Source: Oopsacas minuta
Lineage: Eukaryota; Porifera; Hexactinellida; Lyssacinosida; Leucopsacidae
Assembly: GCA_024704765.1 (NCBI GenBank)
Contig: JAKMXF010000255.1
Location: forward strand, 1-64,000
Reading direction: 5' to 3'
DNA length: 64,000 bases
Part shown: one piece after another, positions 1-11,650 of the stretch
Position numbering within the stretch: position 1 is the first letter of the stretch
Layout: the number at the start of each line of letters is the position of its first letter
Made by a program: the position numbers and the translations under genes
The notes under the pieces: generated by a model
Databases searched by the model: none
The model's input: only the letters and a program-made list of their open reading frames with translations
Told to the model about the DNA's origin: nothing

Positions 1-341
1 TAATATTAATCTGATAGTATAATTCTTATTAATAATTATTCTACTCATAATAGTCTCAAGTATTAAGTTACTATCTATTTTAATCAAATCTATTTTTAGC
101 TACATGTAAGATTTTTTGAGTATAAACCTATGGACAGTTGAAATTCCTTTTTCCTTACAGAATTCGTTGTATTTTGACAGTTAACCGAAGGAAAAATTCG
201 AATTTGGCGGTAATGAGTCCGTATCGCTACGTATGTATGTAATTGTGTGCAAAATCTTATTTTGAAGTTGAACTTAACCCCTTATGAAAATAGGTATGTG
301 TTATATCTACACTTAATTATTCTCAAATATTGCAAGTGATT
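1..341. other. intergenic / 3' flank of INTS3
   Basis: AT-rich stretch downstream of the INTS3 stop codon. I see no convincing coding region, RNA gene or element in it. It should include the INTS3 3' UTR, but no clear polyadenylation hexamer was found on the minus strand. Confidence 0.5.
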
Positions 342-3300
342 TCATTCATTAACTTTTCGTTTCTTTTTCGGATATCTCGTGTTCCCTTTAGCAGTTTCGT
401 TCCCCCGTTTAATTCCTGTATCTCCTTTCTGGGGGCTCTTCCTTCTAGAACTTTTCGTCTGTTGCAGAGAAGTAAACAAACTTTCAAATTGGTCCTTGAG
501 AGAATCGTTACTCTCAAAAAGATCCAAAAGACATTTGATTAAATCAGCGTCTCTGAGTACAGCCTGGAATTCTTCAGTCTTGCTCTGAACATTGCTAATA
601 TGCTTAACGGCTGATACAATTAACTCCAAGTCTGTGTCTTCATTAGCTACTATGTGTATCATAGAAGTGAGAGCTCTAGCAAGTGTGTCAGGTTCCTTGC
701 TAGTCCAGTGTAGCAGCAAGCTCTGTACACCTGAAGAATCTTGTAATGTTGTTAGCAGAGCTTTGAGAATTGGTCCCTCAGGGCTGTGCGGTTTGAGGTA
801 TAAAATTAGACTGGTTAGGGATTCGAATTGGTTCCCCGTTGGGCTGGAGAGATGAGACACGATCGGTAAGACATCTGTAACAGGAACACTCTCTGCTTCC
901 ATTAGCTTCCAAACACAAAATTGTTCAAAAGCTTCCCACTCCAAACTCGCTAATAATAGCTAAACGAAATTTATTACAGTAAATTCTCTATTTTTGTATT
1001 AAGAAATTGTAAAGGAACTTATTCGGATAAGACTTACAATAAGCTCTCGTTATAACCAAGTGCTCGAGACCCCAAGCGGAGTTACCAATTACTTTCGAGC
1101 TATAGAGGGTAAAGAATCACTTCGTTATAACAGGAGTTCACTGTTTCCCTATGGGTTACGTCTTATCCGAGAGTATTACTGTAGTTTTGAGATGTTACTT
1201 ACTTGTTCTGTATTAGTTTGACCGAATATACAAAATTCCTGCATTGTCAGCCCACATATTAGCTCGTAGAGGCTAGAAGGATCTAGATTAGCAACAACTA
1301 CTTTCAATACGTCACCGTTACCGACCATATGATCTGAACATTCTTTGTATAGCCTAGGCAACAACTTAAAGAATGTATCAATTGCCATTTCTGCACCTAA
1401 TGCGAGGTCTTTAACCAGCTGGTCTTTGCTGTCCTCCGTGCCAATGTAATCAAAGTATATCTTAAAATCTTCATTGTAAATTTCGGATAGAAATACTAGA
1501 AGAGTGAATCCAATAGCTGGGATGAATTTTGACATTTTCTGCGTTAGAGATAGGACGGTAGGATCCGCAATAGCTAGACGGAACAGGACAACCTGAGCGG
1601 AGGGAAGGAATGTATCAATCTCAGACAACTGACTGTCCTGTGAGAGAGGGAACATTGTCTCTTTCTCAAGTTGTGATGGATGAATTTCTGAAGAGAGTAG
1701 AGAAGACAGGAAAGTGGTTATTTGAGAAACAGACTCATCATCTAGTTTGCTGAACTCCACACTCTTTAGAAAAGTTTCCAATTCCTGAGGGAACTCTCCC
1801 AACCCCGAATAAGTTTTGAGAATATTTAGTTTGTCAGCGATATCTGGCTCCAGACATGAGAGTTCAAATACGGAACCGTCCTCAGAAAGAGGGGTCCCTA
1901 CAGGTTCATCTAACGCAGTATCGGGTACATCTTCTATCGTAGTAAGGTCTGATAGATCTGCTGGGGAGTCCAGAGGGGGCAAGGAGGGTGCTAATATGTC
2001 CAATTCATCTGGAGGTGTGAGAAGAGAGGGTTTAGGAGAGGAGATTTTCATCTCATCGTCTGAATCCGAAAACCTAAAAATCTATAAAAATCTTGTATTT
2101 ATAATAATTTGATTATCATAGCAACACATACGTAGCTTTGGTATCCTGATCAGAATCAATAATAATATCTTCTAGAATAGTAGGGAGAGAGTCTTCTATC
2201 TCTTGTTTGTAGTTTATGATAGTAGACGGTCCAGGAAGGGACATACGGACAATGTCCTCTGGTATCCCCTGTGGGGGTAGTTGGGAGGGAAGGATGCCCT
2301 CTCCCCCCGGGGGTCCTAAGAATTCAGGAAATTTCTGTCTAACCATAGCTCTTAAACTTGGATCAAGGAGAGGGTTCTCGAATAGATAAGATAGAGTCAT
2401 TACTACTTTCTTGTTAGTTATATCAGAGAATGCTGATTTGAAGCCTAAAGTGATTCCAGCAGCTATATAAACATGCCTAATTGTACAAATATGGTCCCAA
2501 ACCGCAAAGTAACATACTTTCACCGATTAAATCAAAGTAATTATGGCGGTGCCTTGAGCTTTGATATAACAGGAGTAGATTATACACTAAATATTCTTAA
2601 ACAAACCTTGTAACAACTTATCCTCAAGTCCTGGCATATACTCATCGATAATTTTACAAATAAACTCCAAGAGTGTACCAGCTATATTAGTATACGGCCT
2701 TACAGAATGATGCATTAGCAATATAGCAGGCTCTATATTCATTATCTTGTGTTGATCAGGGTCATATGCTAAATAGTCAAAGAATAGAGCTAGTCTAGCT
2801 TCTGCCATTGATGCGTTGGTAGCACATAGATTGTGTAGCCATCCTATTAATGCCCACCGTTGTACTACATCACTGCCTATTGAAACAAAGCATAATGATA
2901 ATTAACGGACCCCTGAGTGTTTCTTATTGCTTGTGAACTCAGGTAGATAATTGTACTAGTTATACACGCGGCGCTTCCAGCTGTTGTTCATATATGATTT
3001 TACAACCCCCTTGACATTGTACACTTACCAATGATCTCGTTTGGAGGATGAATAGCACAACAAATATACCGAATAATATCAGAAATAACGAATTGACTCT
3101 CTGGTGTTGATAAGTATTGTCTCTGGAACCATTCTTGATATCTACATAGTTTCAAAATATTTCGTAACTATGCACTCAATATAGAATTGAATATTTCAAA
3201 CCTTTTTTGCTGTCCAAACCTGACTTTATCAGCTAGGAACTTGAGCTTATTATCCATATCTGGGGTTATTCTGAGTGACACGTAGTGTTTATCGGTAGGG

Positions 3301-4537
3301 GAGCATAACAGCTGATATACACCAGTGAATGAGGGGTCGAGTGACGTAGGATCCTTAATTATATCCCCCCATAACTTATAGAACTCAGGAATAGCAGATA
3401 CGCTCTGTAGCAGTCGTAAGAGATCTCTCCCAATCATGAGGCAGTCATGGAACCTAGTAACAACAGTAATTTGTTTGTTTGTTTGTTTGTCTGTCTGTTT
3501 GTTGTCTGTCTGTCTGTCTGTCTGTCTAACCTGTGCCGAAGGAGACTAATACAAAAATCAACTTCATTTTGTCTAAGTCCATGTAAATGCACTGCATTAT
3601 GTTCAGCTATAAGTCTTAGATAAGTGTATAGAGCTGTTGACATTAAAATAGGTTGTGAAGATAGCCAAGTCTTGTTACCACAGAATAGCTGTAGCATACT
3701 ATCAGCTAACCAAATATTAGGATCAGAAATATCTCCAGATTGAATCTATGTAAACTATAATAATAAAGTCGAAACTCCCTCCGGAAGTGACTACCCTGAT
3801 CTCAGAAGATCGACTGTATTACAACCTAAAAAGGGAACTAGAGCTCACCTGTTTCAGAAGATTAACACATATCTTATCTACCCCAAGGACTTCTTTCCCT
3901 ACCATACGGTTAGTGACCCAGTACAGCTGTTCTCTGGGACTTGTGAGTAGTTTAGGAAACTTTTCTGTTATTATTAACTATAGAAAAGAGTATAAATATT
4001 ATTACAATTTATTGTAAAAAGTAACGAAAAGATTTCGCATTTTCAAGTTTTGCGACATTCCCAATTGTTCCCTACGCTATGCAATAAAAAATCCTTTCAA
4101 GTTATCCATGGTTAAAGTAACGCTACTACATACAGTCAGTTGTCTAATGAAGAAACTCATATTGTCTCTGTTCAGAACCAGGAGAGCATCACACCTCTTC
4201 GAAGCTGTTTGTTTATCCGTGAGAAGAGAGTATAACATAGCACAGCACACATTCTTGTAATCATCCATTGATTTGTGTACTACCTACATGATACAATGAT
4301 AATTACTCGTGTATGAATAAACATTTGTATTTGCTGTGTCACCTGGTATAGCATAGCATATTGTTCTCCTTCCTGTCCAGCTCCTTCATCAACCATGTGA
4401 CTAAATCGTTTAAAACATTCTTCCAGTTTCTTATCAATAGCATCCTTCTCATCTAGGATATCGTACTGGAACAGCTGACTATGAGGTACAGGTTGATCTG
4501 TTTGTGTTATACTACGCTCTGGGCCTTCTACTGACAT
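342..4537 (-). CDS. INTS3: Integrator complex subunit 3, 10 exons
   Basis: Subunit of the Integrator complex, which processes snRNA 3' ends and terminates paused RNA polymerase II; INTS3 also scaffolds the SOSS single-strand DNA-binding complex. I read ten coding exons: complement(342..959, 1203..2073, 2132..2462, 2607..2876, 3029..3141, 3202..3453, 3531..3745, 3849..3977, 4134..4283, 4343..4537). They sum to 3,144 nt, an intact frame of 1,047 aa, close to the roughly 1,040 aa of vertebrate INTS3. Landmarks shared with the family: VDFCISLL, CLMIGRD, RFGQQKRYQEWFQRQYLSTP, IMNIEPAILLMHHS, the acidic FSDSDDE stretch, and EWEAFEQFC near the C-terminus. The tail is basic (KKKRKV-like), as in the family. 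All introns are GT..AG. Those at 960-1202, 2463-2606 and 2877-3028 are enlarged by repeats. The start is the first Met of exon 1, not independently confirmed. Confidence 0.95.
977..1181. mobile_element. MITE family G, copy 1 (possibly nested)
   Basis: Occupies most of the INTS3 intron 960-1202. Outer inverted ends begin CAGTAAATTCTCT and close CGAGAGTATTACTG, with ATTCGGATAAGAC/GTCTTATCCGAG just inside. A second inverted set (CTCGTTATAACCAAGTG / CACTTCGTTATAACAGGAG) lies within. Confidence 0.72.
2478..2583 (-). mobile_element. MITE family A, copy 10 (partial)
   Basis: In the INTS3 intron 2463-2606. TTGTACAAATATGGTCCCAA, GTGCCTTGAGCTTTGATATA, AACAGGAGTAGATTATA. The left end is truncated. It makes up about 70% of the intron. 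Confidence 0.75.
2906..3017. repeat. dispersed repeat H, copy 1
   Basis: In the INTS3 intron 2877-3028. GAGTGTTTCTTATTG, TACTAGTTATACAC, and a TTTTACAACCCCCTTGA end resembling TTTTAAGCCCCTCGA in the copy at 24022-24124. Confidence 0.45.
3471..3527. repeat. GTTT/GTCT microsatellite in an INTS3 intron
   Basis: Tetranucleotide tract of (GTTT)n followed by (GTCT)n, filling most of the 77-nt intron 3454-3530. It forms the polypyrimidine/purine part of that intron. Confidence 0.85.
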
Positions 4538-5168
4538 TAGCTAATGCAAACATATATAAGAGAATTCATGACAATACTTACAATATTCTAATATATACAG
4601 AGAACTAGTACAAGTAGTAGAAGTGACTCAACTAAAGTGGGTAATATAACTGGGCTGAATAGAGTAGAGAGTTGATATTGCAATTTTGATAGAGGATAAA
4701 TACTTACTAACACACACTACTGTAAGATGTATACAATACGTGGGATCGGTAGTAGAAGTTATCGCAATGAGAGTGAGCTAGACATTCTACTGGGAATAAT
4801 TATTGAGATTATACCGTTTTACGAGTAGTGAGATGAACTATGCAATTTGAGTTGTTTTTGCGTGAAGAAATGAAATCTCCCAATTCTCCAAAGGCCTAGC
4901 AAGCCGAGGAGAGGGCAAGGGAAGTCTCAGTTAACAAATAAATAAACAATATAGGTAGCCAGAGAAATGAATAAACTAGTGTAACATTCATGAATAAAAT
5001 TCAGTGTATCAGTTCACCGTAGAAATACAAACCTTCTAATAGCCTGCAATGATTGGCTCCATATATACAAATACAATTTACAAACACACATACTAGTTAG
5101 GCAACCCTCCCCAATCCCTGTTTGAATAATATCTTCTATACTCTCTCAGGAGAAATTATGCTAAAGGA
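4538..5168. other. intergenic, INTS3 5' side / PPP4R1 3' side
   Basis: About 630 nt between the INTS3 start and the PPP4R1 stop, both genes on the minus strand. It must hold the INTS3 promoter and 5' UTR and the PPP4R1 3' UTR. No coding segment, TATA-like box or repeat family was recognised. Confidence 0.5.
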
Positions 5169-8100
5169 TTAGACCTGTTTGTCATATGTGTCAGGTGAAA
5201 TCTCTGCTGCTTCTGGATTTAGTGGTGAGTCTGTTTGGGGAATATTAACAGGAGAATCTGTAAACAAACAAGTAACAAACAATAAAACAGCAAAACCGTA
5301 GCGAACATTCATGTAGAGATTGGAATTGTTTTGGGGGACATTTTACCTCATGTGTACGTAGCCTATTATTTACCTTGTGTCAGTATTATATCAGGTACTT
5401 GTGTGTTATCCTCACTAGTTTCTAAATCCATATCTACATCTTCATAGGTAACAACATTCTCAACATTACCTCCTTGTACAATATCAGGTGTATATAACTC
5501 AATGACGTCGCTATCTCCAATAGCTAAGTTTAATCCTTCTATATCCTCCAGCTGATCAGTACTACTGTCTGGAAATATAATAGCGGGGGTATTGTCATCC
5601 ATTTCCATCTCTCCAGCGATTTCATCATCATCTCCCTGGATCTGTTCTCCTGTATCCTTAACCTATAGTATATATATAGTGTGTACCAGGAGTTCACAAG
5701 ACCTCAAAATTTACATTGCAGTCTATGGGGTGGGGGGTGAAAAAGATGGAAACTACTCTATCAATGTATTTTGATAATTTAACCAAACATATGAGTTCAG
5801 GGACGAATGAAGGTGTTAAGCAGAGTCTCTTGTATGCTAATTAACATTAAAATTTCTACACAAACTGTATTAGGTTGTATCTGCATAAGATTGAGACTGT
5901 CAGTGAGTGAAATGCTTGGAGACTCATCTTTAGCTAGACTCAGAGCACTGCTTATCATATCTAGCCCTGTCTGACACTTAGGTTTCACGAATCGTCTGAA
6001 ATACAATATATAAAGTGTTAATAATTAAATGATACGAATAGAAAACACCTACCTTTCTTCTCCAACACTTCCTCTCACATCTTGATCATTGTCCTCCTTC
6101 AATGATTCCATTGTACGAGATAATCCTGTTGTGTTCTCAATCTCTTTCACCCATTCTGTAATTTACAAATAAATACAACATTCATAACATTGCATGACTA
6201 TTTGCCAATAAAGCCTGTTATATCAAAGTACCCGCTTACGTCAAAGTCTGAAATAATACAAATATAGTCCCAAACCGTCAGAGGTAACAAATATTCCATC
6301 GGTCATATCGAAGTAATTATCACAGTCCCTTGAACTTTGATATAACAGGAGTTTGGCTGTAGATTATTATATGTATGTACCTTCTGAGTTATAAATCTTG
6401 TAGAGAAGATGTCCAATAGTCAATCGAATGTTAGGAACTTTATCTTTAGCTAATGTCAGCAGATCTCTCATTAATTTCTCTGAAAATATTTCAATACTAA
6501 TACAAGTATCTTCTTCTTCTAATATTAACTGGCAAATCTTAACAAACCTACAAGAGAATTAGAATTCCATAAGCACCCTAAAATAAGGAGTAATTCAATA
6601 GATAATTCAATGAATGTGAATTAATAAGCTAGCTGGAATAATGATGTGAATCTTAGTAGAACTAACCTAAGTTATGCAATTTAGAATTACCGAATTAATT
6701 AGCATAGAATGGAGATACAAGCTAGTCAAATTAATAATCGATTCGAAAAACAACTCAAGTATTCTTGGAGATAATTACGTATCATAAGAACATACTGTAG
6801 TCTGTATATCCATTTGCCATCATGAGCAAATTCTGTAATAATCAGTTCAATAAGTCTATCAAAATACTCTCCATTGTCAGTATTGAATACATAATTCAGC
6901 ATAAACACTAGCTATAGAATAAACAACAAATAAATAAGGAATTTTTGAGGAAATGGGAAGAGTTAGAAATTTAAATTTGGTATGTGTGTAGAATGTGATC
7001 AGTTTAGGAAGGTGTTTTAATATCTAAGCGATATCTCAAAACCCTCTGAGCTTGTAACAAATAAATATATAAGGATATACTTACAATCTTAGAAGCTGAG
7101 TCCCTCACTTCAGAGACTGGGTCATGTCCTAATTCTAGCATTAATGGTTGGAAGTATTCTATACTCCTTTCTAAAGGAAACTGTTTCACCAATGGTATGA
7201 GTTGTCTACAAATAAAGTGATAATATAATCAAATATATGGTTAGCATAATGAATTCTCAGTTAAATTTACAGTGCAACTTCCATAGACGCCGAAAATGCT
7301 ATTTCTACCAATTCCCCGGTTATGGAGGTTCATTTTTAAGGGACTAAGAATTCGCTTTGTATATTTTTCACTCCGTTTCCAAATGCCCGGTTTATAGAGA
7401 TTCACTATTATAATAGTACTGACTCAGCAAATGCTAATCTATATCTCCAGTTGTTCTTATTGTCGGGGTTCTTCAAGCTAGGAAGAGTAGGTCCATACTT
7501 AAGGCAGATATCTCTAGGAAGAATCTACAGTAATTGAATTGAGTAATAATATCAGATGGTTAGTAAGCTAATTGATTATACCTTTAAGAACTCTCCAATA
7601 TGCAAGATAATCCCTGACTTGACTTCATCAATGTCTTTAAGGAATGTATCAAACACAGACAACAGATCTGTAGAGGTTATATCAGCTCCGTATATCTGAG
7701 CAAGGCAATGTAGCGAACAAGCTAGACACCTTCTAATCTTCCACTAAACAAAAGAATATACCGTTATATTGAAGCTCAACTTACTTCCATATAACCGAAG
7801 AGAATATGATACTTTGACGGATTGGGACCATATTTGTACCATTTTAGACTTCTATATAAGCGGGTATTATTCGATATCACGGGAGTTTACCTGTAATTCA
7901 GAAGCTAAGTTGATATAAAGAGATTTGATACAAGGCCAATTCTCTTTGCCTAGAGTTATAGCTACTCCAGGTAGAGAGTATGCACACTTCATAGGAAGAT
8001 CTGTATCCACATGCTGTATTTTCTTTTGATCTATCATTAGCAGATATTCTACCAGCAATTTTGGGGGAACTCGTTTCTATTAACAAACCAGGATTGATAA

Positions 8101-11100
8101 ACTTAATGAAACGCGTGTAACTAACAGAAGAATGAATTACTTGATTGTATACTAGTGGTGGTATAGGATCGTCAATGCTAAGTTCAAGGGACATATCAAT
8201 ATTCTCTTCGTTCTGTTTTAGACATTTATGGAAGTCCCAAGATTGGTCAAAATCTGAGGATTCAAGTATTTCATCTTCTCTCTCTCCGAACGGATCTTCT
8301 AGTCCGAAATCGTGTCTTGGAAAAGGTTCGTTCTAACAAGAAAATGAAAGTACAAAAGATGCCGATTATAGCCATCGTCCCATGGAATTTCTGCACATTT
8401 ATGACAGTTATAAGAACATGTATCGTTACTCCTAAGGGTGTTCTTATAACCGACATCCATTGCATTAGAAATATAAAATAATATTTTCTAACCTTAATCA
8501 GAGTTTCAGCTAGTAGCTCCTCCAATTCAGATTCACCCAGGCTTGGTACTGGATGCCTCCAGTAGGTGAAGTATGTGAAATCACTCCCATCACTATCTAA
8601 TGTAATACACATACATAATAGATAGTGGATGCCCAATTACGTGGAGTTCGTCTATTAGCAATTCGTATTTTGCGATTTCCCTTGCTATTAGGTGAACACC
8701 ACTGTACAAATATTTACCATCTATACTATCATCTTTAGATATATCTTGTTCTGGCATAATAATAGTATCATTATTACTATCACTCTCTGTCTGTATTGTC
8801 TCATTTACATCCTCACTGGCCTCTGCAGTAGGTGTATCGAATGTCTCAGGGTCAAGAGTAATATCCTGTTCTGTATCTGAGGATTGAGTCTCTTTTATAT
8901 CATCATCAGGATTATAAAATGTTGTTAGAAATGGTCCGAGAGATTCAAACGCAGCTTTACGAACCTAAACACGACCCATGAAACACATTTATTGTAGTGG
9001 ATATATTAAACTTACCCATCTAGAGTTGTCAGCTAAAAGTTTAAGGAAATGTTCAGTAAGTTCATTCTCTCTTGTAGCTTCAGTACAGCTACCACTAACT
9101 TTATCAAATACTTCACAGCAAGCCTACAAGTTAAGTAATAGCGTATAATTACTGAATGACAGGATGTAGCGATTTCCCAAACTGAGATAATAGGCCCCTA
9201 CGGACGACAGTATGGGATCTCAAAATGTATTTAGCAGTCTATGGGAGGGGTTTCATGGGTGTAGTAACCTAACACAATATACTCACCTTACGGACACTCC
9301 AGAAATCATCCAGACAGAGGTGTAAGAACAAATATACCTACAAATAAATTCAATAAATATTCCTCTATTATTATTCTATGTATTTACTCACTATACTCTT
9401 TTCCGTGTTTGCAACTCCTAAAACTGGACACAAATCTTTACAAGCATAAGCGAATGCCTAGAATAGTATAACAAGTAGATATGGAACTCAAATAGAACAA
9501 CATGTACTATAATTTCTATTATTCCAATCTATTTCTATAAAGTACTGGTAGTAGCCATAAAGGAAACTTGAGATAAGACAGTCTAATTTACAAGCATAAG
9601 AGAATTGAATCTATTAGAAAATAGAAATCTACAAAGCTTGTCAGATAAAATATTTCCGATTTTCATGAGATATAAATTCAGTACAATTATACATTTGAAT
9701 AGAAATTACCCTTCTGACGTCATGCATAGTGTCATGTGTGAACTCTGTGAAGAGATCTGAGAACTCTTGCATTAGTATTTGAGACTCCATATATGGTACT
9801 AATCTGGATAATAACTACAAGAATGAAAGGTGTGAAATGATATTAATACAATAAATGACTATATGTATATTTGTATTACAAGGATAGCATCTGCTTTGAT
9901 TTGAAAAGGAGAGTCTTTAGAAGAGAGCTTCTTAATTGTATCACAACATAGCCTCATCATATCATCTAATATTGACAAAGTACAGGAATTATTGGATCAA
10001 AGGAGATCTTCAAGTTATGGAATTAGGAGATAGTGTTAACATAATTATGTAATAAGAAAGCTGTTGGACCTTATCAATTCTTTTCATGAGTAATGCAAAC
10101 ATTGCTATAATATCATCCACGTATAACTAACCTTTATATTTGCTTCCACTGATTAAACTAATAATGGCATTGTGGTTGTTGTGTCGCACCTAATTACATA
10201 ACATATTATATGAACAATACACAATTACCAAATAAGGCAACAGTAATATATTGGCATGAGCTATAGGTCATATGTTCTTATACAAAAGCATTCTCTAATG
10301 CCAAATTTAGTTGTAGAATACCTCGAAAAGTTTAGGCAAAAATATGCGAGGACTAGGAATTTATACCCCATGAGAAGTGATTCAGATATCATAATGGGGA
10401 ACAAACCTTTTGATCTGAATCGCTACAGAATTGTACTAATACGTCCAGTAACGTTAAATATTCATCTGAGTTCTCTGTATCTAGCTGCAGGCGTTCTAGG
10501 ATAACAGCTGTCTGCTCTGCTACTATCTGTCGTACGTAGATCTCTATACATAATATAGCAGGTAATATAGCAACTAATGTTCAATATAGGAATGTATAAA
10601 TATTTACCTGGGTCAGTAGCTAAAGTGTGTACAATATCAATAAAAGACTTTAGTTCTTCTGTCTGTTCTGACGTCACGAGAGCACATGCTTCTCCTAGCT
10701 CTTTAGCTGAATTCTCTCTATACATGAATACACCAGTCAAATTCAAATAGAATACTCTAGAACAGTACATACCTCTCTATCATATTATCAGAAGAATATG
10801 TCTTATTTACTCTTTCTAAAGCAGACATTAGCTCTTCTGGACTCTTGTAGTCTAGAGGAGATGTCTCTATGTCGTCGTCTTCTGTCCCGTCCAATTCGTC
10901 TAAGAAAATAAGACAATAACTACGCAAAAATAGGAGCACATTTGTATCAGGAAGATAGCTGGGGTACTTTTGTATAATAATCTAGACTTCAGGAAGAATT
11001 AACCAGCGTTGACTTACATTAGTGATAATTAAGATTATTAGATAGGAATACAATTGAAATAATATATCAATTATCTATTTCTATGTCTAATACTATTACT

Positions 11101-11222
11101 AAGCATAAATACATATGGCACAATAGTCTGCAAATATTGCCCAGATGTATAGGAAACAACCTACAATGACAGAATATCTATATAACATAATGACGTCATA
11201 ACATACCATCTTGATCGTCCAT
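5169..11222 (-). CDS. PPP4R1: PP4 regulatory subunit 1 (HEAT repeats), about 23 exons
   Basis: HEAT-repeat regulatory subunit of protein phosphatase 4. The first coding exon is tiny (11207..11222, ATG plus 13 nt), then exon 2 at 10773..10899. Further exons lie at about 10609-10718, 10451-10547, 10132-10189, 9878-9967, 9710-9815, 9410-9459, 9288-9338, 9018-9125, 8729-8965, 8493-8600, 8143-8335, 7891-8090, 7560-7743, 7430-7526, 7085-7206, 6726-6911, 6380-6549, 6035-6157, 5880-6000, 5376-5663 and 5169-5262. Family landmarks are SRWVRKAAFESLGPFLTTF, FTYWRHPVPS, CAYSLPGVAITLG, LASELQ|WKIRR and KDKVPNIRL. Between the N- and C-terminal HEAT halves is the usual acidic, low-complexity segment. Beyond the last HEAT region the protein runs on for roughly 150 acidic residues, longer than the vertebrate tail. 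Several introns carry MITEs. The call is firm; individual mid-gene boundaries are approximate. Confidence 0.92.
5685..5740. mobile_element. hAT-like MITE family F, fragment
   Basis: In a PPP4R1 intron. ACCTCAAAATTTACATTGCA and GTCTATGGGGTGGGG match the interior of family F (compare 9191-9260). Confidence 0.5.
6212..6361 (-). mobile_element. MITE family A, copy 9
   Basis: In the PPP4R1 intron 6158-6379. Internal segments ACAAATATAGTCCCAAACCG and TATCACAGTCCCTTGAACTT, closing GATATAACAGGAGTTTGGCTG before TA. Confidence 0.8.
7270..7408. mobile_element. MITE family D, copy 1
   Basis: In a PPP4R1 intron. CAGTGCAACTTCCATAGACG, ACCAATTCCCCGGTTATGGA, GGTTCATTTTTAAGGGACTA, and TTTATAGAGATTCACTATTA at the right-hand end. 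Confidence 0.68.
7761..7895 (+). mobile_element. MITE family A, copy 8 (spans a PPP4R1 splice donor)
   Basis: CCGTTATATTGAAGCTCAA at one end, TTTGACGGATTGGGACCATA internally, and CGATATCACGGGAGTTTACC at the other. Read on the minus strand, the terminal repeat gives TACAG|GTAAACTCCCG, in which the bar is the PPP4R1 exon/intron boundary at 7891/7890. Confidence 0.75.
8358..8464. mobile_element. MITE family B, copy 2
   Basis: In a PPP4R1 intron. Left GATGCCGATTATAGCCATCG, right GTTCTTATAACCGACATCCA; inverted-repeat ends of the 'xxATGCCGgTTATAAgAAC' type. Confidence 0.65.
8639..8704. mobile_element. MITE family E, copy 2 (short)
   Basis: In a PPP4R1 intron. GTGGAGTTCGTCTATTAGCA and TGCTATTAGGTGAACACCAC, followed by TGTA. 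A shorter derivative of the element in ABCB9. Confidence 0.75.
9191..9260. mobile_element. hAT-like MITE family F, fragment
   Basis: In a PPP4R1 intron. TACGGACGACAGTATGGGAT, CTCAAAATGTATTTAGCAGT, CTATGGGAGGGGTTTCATGG: reverse-oriented interior of the family. Confidence 0.55.
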
Positions 11223-11263
11223 TGCATGCGAAATAGGGAGAGCTAAGAGAGATAATCATAAAT

Positions 11264-11410
11264 ACAGTATACTTCTGTTCTAGCCAAGTCGGATATCCCG
11301 TTATAACAAAGTGATTCCTCACCCCCCTATAACTTGAAAGTAATTGATATTACTCCGTTCATAACGAAATGAAACCGGGGTCCCGACCACTTCGTTAGAA
11401 CGAGGCGCCT
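11264..11410. mobile_element. MITE family G, copy 2 (PPP4R1 promoter)
   Basis: Forty-two nt upstream of the PPP4R1 start codon. CCCGTTATAACAAAGTGATT, CCCTATAACTTGAAAGTAAT, GTCCCGACCACTTCGTTAG, sharing the inner unit of the INTS3 copy. Confidence 0.65.
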
Positions 11411-11650
11411 TTTATCTCTCATATGTAACGATAACTTACTGAGTTTATTCGCTAATGACATAGCTGATAGCAATTGTGACATTCAATGAGTTTATACACC
11501 TAACTACCTAAGGAACATGCAACTAGACAGAAAAATAAACAAACAAACAACACAAAACAGTAAATAATAAGCTCTCAAACATATAAACATAGCTATAAAT
11601 GAGGTACAAAAGTCCAAAGGGTAGCAATTTTGATATCACAAAATACATAA

